From: a bacterium
Lineage (GTDB): Bacteria; Patescibacteria; Microgenomatia; Levybacterales; UBA12049
Assembly: GCA_021777565.1 (NCBI GenBank)
Contig: JAJYDJ010000002.1
Span: 124,001 to 188,000, forward strand
DNA length: 64,000 nt
Direction: 5' to 3'
Part shown: positions 59,199-64,000 of the stretch, piece by piece
Layout of the letters: each line of letters starts with the position of its first letter
Position numbering within the stretch: position 1 is the first letter of the stretch
Notes under the pieces: generated by a model
Databases searched by the model: none
What the model was told of the DNA's origin: nothing
The model's input: the letters and a program-made list of their open reading frames with translations, nothing else
Translations under genes and position numbers: made by a program

Positions 59199-59828
59199 AT
59201 GATCAGACTAGGAGAACGACTCAAATCCAAGCGTGCCGAGCTTGGACTCTCTATTGAAGACGCCTCAGATGCGACTAAAATTCGTCCCGAGTACCTGCGT
59301 GCTATAGAGGCAGGTAATTACGGCGCACTGCCATCACGGACTTACGCACAAGGATTTGTGAGTAATTATATCTCGTATCTTGGACTTCCAAGGAGGGATA
59401 CAATGGCTGTATTTCGTCGAGAATTTGATGAGAAAGAGTTTAATGGAGTCCTCCCCAGCAGATTTGTGGAAAGAAAAAGTATGATCCCAGGATTTCGTAT
59501 CGGACCAGTTGGGATTTTTGTCATATTTGCGATAGTGGCAATAGTGAGCTTCTTCCTGTTCCAGTATAGAGATGCACTCTTTGATCCATCACTGAGTGTC
59601 TCCTCTCCGGTAGATGGTGCCGTTGTACATACAGGAGTAATAACCGTGGTAGGAAAGGCGAGTCCTGGCGCATTAGTATCTATTGACGGGGATGCAGCAC
59701 TTACAGACAAAAATGGGGCGTTCTCCAAAGAGACAGGACTTTTTACTGGTGAGCAAACGATCGTGGTCATGGCAAAAAATAGCTATGGCCGCACAACCAC
59801 TCTCTTTAGAAGAGTAAAAGTTGACTGA
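59199..59828 (+). CDS. RodZ-like helix-turn-helix membrane protein
   Basis: 209 aa. Residues 1-70 are the HTH_25 domain of RodZ (LGERLKSKRAELGLSIEDASDATKIRPEYLRAIEAGNYG: landmarks LSIEDASDATKI and EAGNY), 71-100 a connecting region with YAQGFVSNYISYLGL, 105-122 one membrane segment, and 130-209 an Ig-like beta domain (SSPVDGAVVHTGVITVVGKASPGA). RodZ ties MreB to the cell wall and affects cell shape. No mreB in the window. Confidence 0.88.
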   Translation: MIRLGERLKSKRAELGLSIEDASDATKIRPEYLRAIEAGNYGALPSRTYAQGFVSNYISYLGLPRRDTMAVFRREFDEKEFNGVLPSRFVERKSMIPGFRIGPVGIFVIFAIVAIVSFFLFQYRDALFDPSLSVSSPVDGAVVHTGVITVVGKASPGALVSIDGDAALTDKNGAFSKETGLFTGEQTIVVMAKNSYGRTTTLFRRVKVD

Positions 59829-59835
59829 AAACACC

Positions 59836-59865
59836 TTGACAGAATGTCTGAGAAATCACTAGTAT
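59836..59865 (+). promoter_or_regulatory. Promoter of the two small membrane-protein genes
   Basis: TTGACA (59836-59841), 18 bp spacer, TAGTAT (59860-59865), 6 nt before ATG 59872. Confidence 0.6.
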
Positions 59866-59871
59866 AGATAT

Positions 59872-60147
59872 ATGGATATTGCCCAATCCTTACTGCTCGC
59901 GGTGGTCCTTATACTTACCGGTCTTCTGGTCTTTCTAGGTATTCAAGTGTTTTTCATTCTGCGAGAACTCCGTCGTACCCTTGAAAGAGCCAACAAAATT
60001 CTTGATAATGCAAATTCAATCACCGAAAGTATTGCTCGCCCAATTTCTGACTTCTCAGGCATCTTGGATGGAGTAAAAACAGGCATGTCGCTTCTGAGTA
60101 TCTTTAGTAAGAAGAAAAAGCATCAGGAGGAAGGAATGGATGAATAA
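59872..60147 (+). CDS. Small single-pass membrane protein (DUF948-like plan)
   Basis: 91 aa. One N-terminal membrane segment (about 8-30), then a helical stretch (LRRTLERANKILDNANSITESI) and a lysine-rich end. This plan occurs in small proteins placed before YtxH-like genes, but I cannot name the family with certainty. Overlaps the next gene by 8 bp, so they are coupled. Confidence 0.65.
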   Translation: MDIAQSLLLAVVLILTGLLVFLGIQVFFILRELRRTLERANKILDNANSITESIARPISDFSGILDGVKTGMSLLSIFSKKKKHQEEGMDE

Positions 60148-60463
60148 TGGACACGCTTCTGGCGGTTTCCTCAATGGTTTGGTAATTGGTGTTGCACTTG
60201 GTGCAGGCGCGTACTTCCTCATCGGCACCAAAACAGGTAAAAAAATTCTGAAAGCAGTCTCAGAACAAGGTTTTGACAATCTTGAAGGGTTAGTTGGGGC
60301 AGTGACTGAAAGTATGAGCTGTGAATGTGATGGTGAGTGCATGTGTGAGGAAGAGGTAGAAAAGACGCCTCGTAAAATGGCCACAACGTCTCATCCAGAA
60401 CACAGTGAGGAAGCTCCGAAAAAAACTGGTCCCAAGCGTTTCTTCAAAGGAATAAAAAGATAA
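60140..60463 (+). CDS. YtxH-like membrane protein with cysteine-rich stretch
   Basis: 107 aa. A GGFLNGLVIGVALGAGAYFLIG membrane segment at the N-terminus and the following KTGKKILKAV are typical of YtxH-like stress proteins. Odd is the central cysteine-rich acidic stretch (SMSCECDGECMCEEE), followed by a Lys-rich end. A GGAGGAAGG ribosome binding site lies upstream inside the previous gene. Confidence 0.65.
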   Translation: MNNGHASGGFLNGLVIGVALGAGAYFLIGTKTGKKILKAVSEQGFDNLEGLVGAVTESMSCECDGECMCEEEVEKTPRKMATTSHPEHSEEAPKKTGPKRFFKGIKR

Positions 60464-60808
60464 TTATTTAGGAAGGTTATCGAAATCCAGATACTCCATA
60501 TACAGAAGAACTTTCAATGTCGTGCCTTCTTTAGGAAAGAGATTGTACGTCGCATGTGGTGGAACTGGAATAAGATCATCTTTGTGTACTTCAAAGGTTT
60601 CACCATTCACGACAAATGTTCCTTGCCCATCTAAGATATAGTAAATCCTTTCCCTCTCGCCAATTGTTCTCTCTCCATGCTCACCGGTAAACTCTGCATA
60701 AGCAATTGTGGTTCCATTGGCAACATCTGGTAGTTGATAATAGTACCCATCAACTCCTTCTCTGCCGTGGTGGACTGTTTGAGATCGTGTAATCTTCTGT
60801 GGTGTCAT
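60464..60808 (-). CDS. Cupin-domain protein
   Basis: 114 aa from ATG 60808. A small double-stranded beta-helix with GERERIYYILDGQGTFVVNGE, a cupin motif 1 variant (only one His nearby: the usual G-x5-HxH-x3,4-E-x6-G pattern is partly lost) and PVPPHATYNLF as motif 2 (His). Metal binding is likely weak or absent. GGAGG lies 6 nt before this ATG; upstream frame to 61021 is inside mltG and is not used. Function unknown; sugar-related or sensor cupins are possible. Confidence 0.75.
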   Translation of the reverse strand: MTPQKITRSQTVHHGREGVDGYYYQLPDVANGTTIAYAEFTGEHGERTIGERERIYYILDGQGTFVVNGETFEVHKDDLIPVPPHATYNLFPKEGTTLKVLLYMEYLDFDNLPK

Positions 60809-60809
60809 A

Positions 60810-61766
60810 TTATCCTCCATAGCGTTGTATATCTGCATTGTGCTGCTCGAAGTTCGCCTCAAAATGGGTAACTCCTTTGGGGTCGGTATAGTAATAGAGA
60901 TAGTCAGTCTGGGGGATATTAAACACTGCCTTGAGACTGTTGAGCCCTGGGTTGCAAATCGGGTGTGGGGGCAATGTGTTGTGCGTATAGCCATTAAATG
61001 GTGAATCGATGGCAAGGTCATCTGCCGTTAGATTTTCTTTCCACCATCTCTTTGTAGCAGGATCATATCCGACTGCGTATTGGACCGTCGCATCAACATC
61101 GAGCTTCATTCCAATGTCCAGCCTGTTTTTAATAACAGAGGCAATAAGCATCATCTCTTGAGGAGTCCTACCCTCTCTCTCTACGATGGAGGCAAAGGTG
61201 ACCAGTTGGGGCTTGGTGAACGAGCTTGGTTTGGCAACTGATGCATATTTTTGTTCGAAGTTATCTCGCATGGTGGTAATGATAGTCTCGATGGTGGCAT
61301 CTTTATGAAAGGCATAGGTGTCAGGGAAAAGATATCCTTCATTGGCTTCTAATTCAGTCTTCCATCCTGCTCGGTATGTCTGTGGGAAATGTGCTTGCAG
61401 TATTGCGTCAACTTCTTCTGCTCTTTTCCCTTCTGGTATGGTGATCCAGATATCTGCAGGTGCTTTAGTCAGTGTGGTAGCAATATCTTTGGAGGACATA
61501 CTGGGAGAAAGTTCAAAGTCTCCGACTTGGATGCTATTACCTAGATTATTCAGTTTTACTTCCAGTAAAAAGCCATCGATATTGCGGATCAGATGTGCTT
61601 GTTGTAAGTTACTGGCAATATCACGTACGGTCTGGTCTTTACTAACACTAAAAGCAACTTTGCTCGTGTCACTACGATTCACGGGACCGGTATAGGATTG
61701 CCAGACGAGTGAGAGAATAATGCCAAAAGCAACAATACCAATGCCAACGGTCGTGAGCAATTTCAT
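60810..61766 (-). CDS. mltG: Endolytic murein transglycosylase MltG
   Basis: 318 aa. One N-terminal membrane segment (1-25), a LysM-like/beta domain, and the YceG core with FASIVEREG (catalytic Glu), MLIASVIKNRLDIGMKLDVDATVQYA (landmark DATVQYA) and LPPHPICNPG. It cuts new glycan strands and so sets their length. TATACT at 61776-61781 on the minus strand lies 9 nt before the ATG. The cupin gene follows 1 nt after its stop. Confidence 0.92.
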   Translation of the reverse strand: MKLLTTVGIGIVAFGIILSLVWQSYTGPVNRSDTSKVAFSVSKDQTVRDIASNLQQAHLIRNIDGFLLEVKLNNLGNSIQVGDFELSPSMSSKDIATTLTKAPADIWITIPEGKRAEEVDAILQAHFPQTYRAGWKTELEANEGYLFPDTYAFHKDATIETIITTMRDNFEQKYASVAKPSSFTKPQLVTFASIVEREGRTPQEMMLIASVIKNRLDIGMKLDVDATVQYAVGYDPATKRWWKENLTADDLAIDSPFNGYTHNTLPPHPICNPGLNSLKAVFNIPQTDYLYYYTDPKGVTHFEANFEQHNADIQRYGG

Positions 61767-61787
61767 ACAGTAGTTAGTATACCAAGT

Positions 61788-63068
61788 TTATTGGATAGTG
61801 AACATGGGATAGAGATGGGTTGAATCAATGGTTGTCTGGAGAGTCGCTTCTTGCTCACTGTAGTAGGTCATCAACACATCCCCAACGGCCACACTATCAC
61901 CAACCTTTTTATGCATAAACATTCCAGCACCCTTCTGGTCTGGTGCCCCAAGCATACGTCCAAGAACGGTCGTATGTTTGCTATCAATTGCGGTTACTTT
62001 TCCAGCGACTTCAGAGGTAATGTCTTTGGTAAATGTGCCAAGTTTGGTTTGTAATGATTGACTAGTTACACTAGTATCTCCGCCTTGTTCACTAATGATT
62101 GCTTGCATTTTTTTCAGTGCTGCACCTGAGGTGAGAAGAGATTTTGCCCAGTCCCTGGTCGTCTGAAATTGTTGGAGTATCTCTTGTCGTCTCTGTCCAT
62201 CTTCGCTTTCAAGACAAATACCTAAGAGTTCACCTGCGAGGTTTAACGCTCTATTCTCAAGATCAATTGGGCGGTCACTGGTTTGCTCGAGTACCCGAAG
62301 TGCCTCCTGTACTTCCAAAATTGGGCCCACACCCCTGCCTGCTGGTTCTTCTGTCTCGTGGGGGAGTACTTTTATCTTGATCCCAAATTTATTTGCAACA
62401 TATTCAAATTTTGTTTTAATGACTTCAGCATCTTCTCGTGAGTGTACTTTGACAGTTGGGCCATACGGGACATCAATTACTACGTGATTACTCCCAAATG
62501 CGACCTTTTTGGCAAGTACAGAGACAATAATTTTGTCAAAGCTCTCAAACATAAGCGGCTTCTCTACTTGAATAAGGACGTCATCAGCGGGTGCTATTTT
62601 AAATCCACCACCCCAGACTATACAGCCGCCTGCTTTTTTCACAATGTCATACAGTTCTTCTTTGGTGAATGTAACTTTACTCAGCACTTCCATGTCATCG
62701 GCTGTTCCATCAGGAGTCGTGATGGCACGAGAGGAGCTTTTTGGGATTGTGTAGCCTGCTGCCGCAACGATAGGGACGAGAATGAGGGTAGTACGCGTAC
62801 CAGGGACACCACCAATGGAATGTTTGTCAGCAACGATGCCTGAAAACTCCAATTTTTCACCAGTATCAACCATTGCTTTGGTTAGAAAAAATAATTCTTC
62901 GTTGGTAAACCCTTTAGAATAGCCACTTGCAGCAAAATATGTTGTGAGTACTTTGTTGAGTCTATCATGGGCAATCTCGTCCATGATGGCATAGATCTCC
63001 TGATAGGAGAGTGCTTTCCCAACAAGTTTCTTTTGGATTGCCTCTAAGGCTACTTCTTCTTCGTTCAT
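61788..63068 (-). CDS. deoA: AMP phosphorylase-type nucleoside phosphorylase (short form)
   Basis: 426 aa of the DeoA superfamily. KHSIGGVPGTRTTLILVPIVAAAG and IPKSSSRAITTPDGTADDMEVL (landmarks KHSIGGVPG and SSRAITTP) match AMP phosphorylases, not thymidine phosphorylases, which have KHSTGGVGD. AMP phosphorylase splits AMP with phosphate into adenine and ribose 1,5-bisphosphate, which type II/III or III RuBisCO pathways use in archaea and CPR. Here the ~80-residue N-terminal domain of the archaeal enzyme is missing. No RuBisCO or isomerase gene is in the window. Start overlaps the sortase stop (ATGA). Confidence 0.85.
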   Translation of the reverse strand: MNEEEVALEAIQKKLVGKALSYQEIYAIMDEIAHDRLNKVLTTYFAASGYSKGFTNEELFFLTKAMVDTGEKLEFSGIVADKHSIGGVPGTRTTLILVPIVAAAGYTIPKSSSRAITTPDGTADDMEVLSKVTFTKEELYDIVKKAGGCIVWGGGFKIAPADDVLIQVEKPLMFESFDKIIVSVLAKKVAFGSNHVVIDVPYGPTVKVHSREDAEVIKTKFEYVANKFGIKIKVLPHETEEPAGRGVGPILEVQEALRVLEQTSDRPIDLENRALNLAGELLGICLESEDGQRRQEILQQFQTTRDWAKSLLTSGAALKKMQAIISEQGGDTSVTSQSLQTKLGTFTKDITSEVAGKVTAIDSKHTTVLGRMLGAPDQKGAGMFMHKKVGDSVAVGDVLMTYYSEQEATLQTTIDSTHLYPMFTIQ

Positions 63069-63781
63069 AATGTCTGCAAGCGTGATTTAATAACGAGTCT
63101 TTTCCAGGTCGTGCCTGGTGGCACACAGGTGATAATAGTTAGCATACTCTCATCGGTTGCTTGATTCAAGACAGTCGTATCGTCAGGTTCTACGACAATA
63201 AGTGAAAAGACCTTATACGTATAGGTAACGTTTTGTATATGTACCTGAATAAGATCTCCTACAGAAAGGGAAAGAATATGTGCAAAAATAGTACGGTAAT
63301 CGTTAGGGTTATATAACTGTGGAAGTGTTGAATGTCCAAATATGACACAGTTGCCTATTGCCGGTGGGGTACAGGTCCCTGCAAAGTTGACCAAGTGTTT
63401 GGTCAGGTCATCATCTGTTGTCGAGACTTCTGCATTTTTAATATCAAGTTTTGGGATATCAATGGTAAATGCGCTAGTTGTTGGATTTGCTTGTTGATGG
63501 CTTCCAGGGTACCAGTTGCTGGCATTATCTAGATCCTGCGCATACACTTTGGATGAGAGAAAATTTGCAAGTCTTGCCTGGCTTACGATTGCATGGTCGG
63601 GCACCGGTTTTATCAGTGCATCAGAAACGGTGCGTGGAGCGATATAGATTTCCCAGAGAAGCAGTGGAGAGAAGATATATAAAGAGACCACAAGTCCTGA
63701 TAACACTAAAAAGCTTCCTGTTAGTCGAACAAGTAGGCGTTTGTTGATCCTTGTCTGCTTTTTGTATGTGACAATACTCAT
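63065..63781 (-). CDS. Sortase (transpeptidase, class E/D-like)
   Basis: 238 aa. One N-terminal membrane segment (about 15-42), then the sortase beta barrel with the catalytic His in VIFGHST (H150), Cys in LTIITC (C219) and Arg in WKRLV (R228; R234 is a second candidate). It joins LPXTG-like surface proteins to the wall or pilus. The candidate substrate with LPSTG is at 4511-5383. It overlaps both neighbours by 4 bp, so the operon is tightly coupled. Confidence 0.9.
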   Translation of the reverse strand: MSIVTYKKQTRINKRLLVRLTGSFLVLSGLVVSLYIFSPLLLWEIYIAPRTVSDALIKPVPDHAIVSQARLANFLSSKVYAQDLDNASNWYPGSHQQANPTTSAFTIDIPKLDIKNAEVSTTDDDLTKHLVNFAGTCTPPAIGNCVIFGHSTLPQLYNPNDYRTIFAHILSLSVGDLIQVHIQNVTYTYKVFSLIVVEPDDTTVLNQATDESMLTIITCVPPGTTWKRLVIKSRLQTL

Positions 63782-64000
63782 TGAGTAATTATTTTAAAGG
63801 AGATGTTTGATGGATTGGCAGGCAGCGTCCTTGGCAAGAATGGAATGGCAGGGACTAATTGTACAGTCGCATCTTGTAGGCCAGTGAGTGACTTGAGTGC
63901 GGTGACTGCATCGCTAAAGCTTTTGCCAGCCAGTTGCCCAGAGAGAGTCTTCTCATCAATCACAGGGCGTAGTGATGCCTGGACGATAGCAGTTGCACTA
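63778..64000 (-). CDS. C-terminal part of an unknown protein (cut by window end)
   Basis: The open frame continues past the right edge; about 73 codons are visible and no start codon can be placed. The visible part (SATAIVQASLRPVID..., then LAGKSFSDAVTALKSLTGL and a Pro-rich end with an IKIITQ-like final strand) looks like a small alpha/beta end domain. It is directly upstream of the sortase and overlaps it by 4 bp, so a surface protein is a fair guess. Not recognised. Confidence 0.6.
   Translation of the reverse strand, partial: SATAIVQASLRPVIDEKTLSGQLAGKSFSDAVTALKSLTGLQDATVQLVPAIPFLPRTLPANPSNISFKIITQ

Noticed and set aside
60809..61021. N-terminal extension of the cupin protein
   Set aside because: Lies within mltG in another frame, is unlike a cupin, and a GGAGG site supports ATG 60808.
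61788..63068. Thymidine phosphorylase
   Set aside because: The phosphate-binding loop reads KHSIGGVPG with SSRAITTP, the AMP phosphorylase pattern, not KHSTGGVGD.
1..64000. tRNA, rRNA, insertion sequences, prophage genes
   Set aside because: I scanned the gaps between genes by eye for tRNA arms, terminal inverted repeats and transposase motifs and found none; a tRNAscan or Infernal run would be decisive.

Overview
The window looks like a chromosomal segment from a Candidate Phyla Radiation (Patescibacteria) bacterium, most likely of the Microgenomates (OP11) group. This is inferred from gene content, not from a marker search. The signs are a very dense layout (no gene-free stretch over about 240 bp), trimmed versions of universal proteins (IF2 of 472 aa, DnaJ without a zinc finger, MetRS with its tRNA-binding domain on a separate gene, MutY without its iron-sulfur cluster), an archaeal-type UMP kinase, an ATP-dependent DNA ligase, an AMP phosphorylase-type enzyme, type IV pilus proteins, a sortase with an LPXTG-like surface protein, and many membrane glycosyltransferases. 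No rRNA, tRNA, CRISPR array, insertion sequence or phage gene was seen.

Layout. 0-1 kb: end of a leftward type IV pilus operon (pilN, pilO-like) and rpsT. 1-9.3 kb: murJ, lepA, a cohesin-like LPXTG protein (leftward), groES-groEL, a DMT transporter and a queuosine-salvage hydrolase. 9.3-13.4 kb: a RecB-like nuclease and a membrane protein (both leftward), then a 2-hydroxyacid dehydrogenase with a large unknown membrane protein. 13.5-23.2 kb: trxA-trxB, a TrpR-like regulator, a free tRNA-binding domain, trpS, clusterless mutY, ftsH, a 5'-3' exonuclease, a GT4 glycosyltransferase, archaeal-type pyrH and recF. 23.2-26.4 kb: a regulatory pocket with Fic, a CRP-family regulator, a cysteine-cluster protein and a self-contained unit with a CRP-type site, a structured leader, a 68-aa protein and a terminator. 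26.5-31.9 kb: ATP-dependent ligase, endonuclease Q, a membrane protein, pth and tatD. 31.9-40.2 kb: envelope glycan genes (GT2, GT-C, MraY/WecA-like and UbiA/DPPR-type enzymes), a PEGA/SH3 lipid-anchored or membrane-anchored protein, TspO and another GT-C enzyme. 40.2-48.9 kb: metG (leftward), then hrcA-grpE-dnaK-dnaJ and a membrane-anchored double-AAA Clp-like protein. 48.9-60.5 kb: nusA, infB, a degenerate DHH protein, rpsO, pnp, RNase J, ftsK, a RodZ-like protein and two small membrane proteins. 60.5-64 kb: a leftward operon with an unknown protein (cut by the window end), sortase, AMP phosphorylase, mltG and a cupin.

The strongest window-wide signal is regulatory. Some twenty or more genes have a -10 box (TATACT, TATAAT, TACAAT, often with an upstream TGn) that ends only 5-9 nt before the ATG, with no Shine-Dalgarno sequence. 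Such promoters would give leaderless or nearly leaderless mRNAs, and they also fix many start codons. Against this background a few genes stand out because they do have leaders or strong ribosome binding sites (groES, rpsO, pnp, the 68-aa gene, and the gene at 29651). Operator-like palindromes lie at the heat-shock promoters: a CIRCE variant at hrcA and a different inverted repeat at groES. A TGTGA-N6-TCACG site lies 41.5 bp upstream of the predicted start of the structured-leader transcript, next to the gene for a CRP-family protein whose recognition helix has the matching RExxxR pattern.
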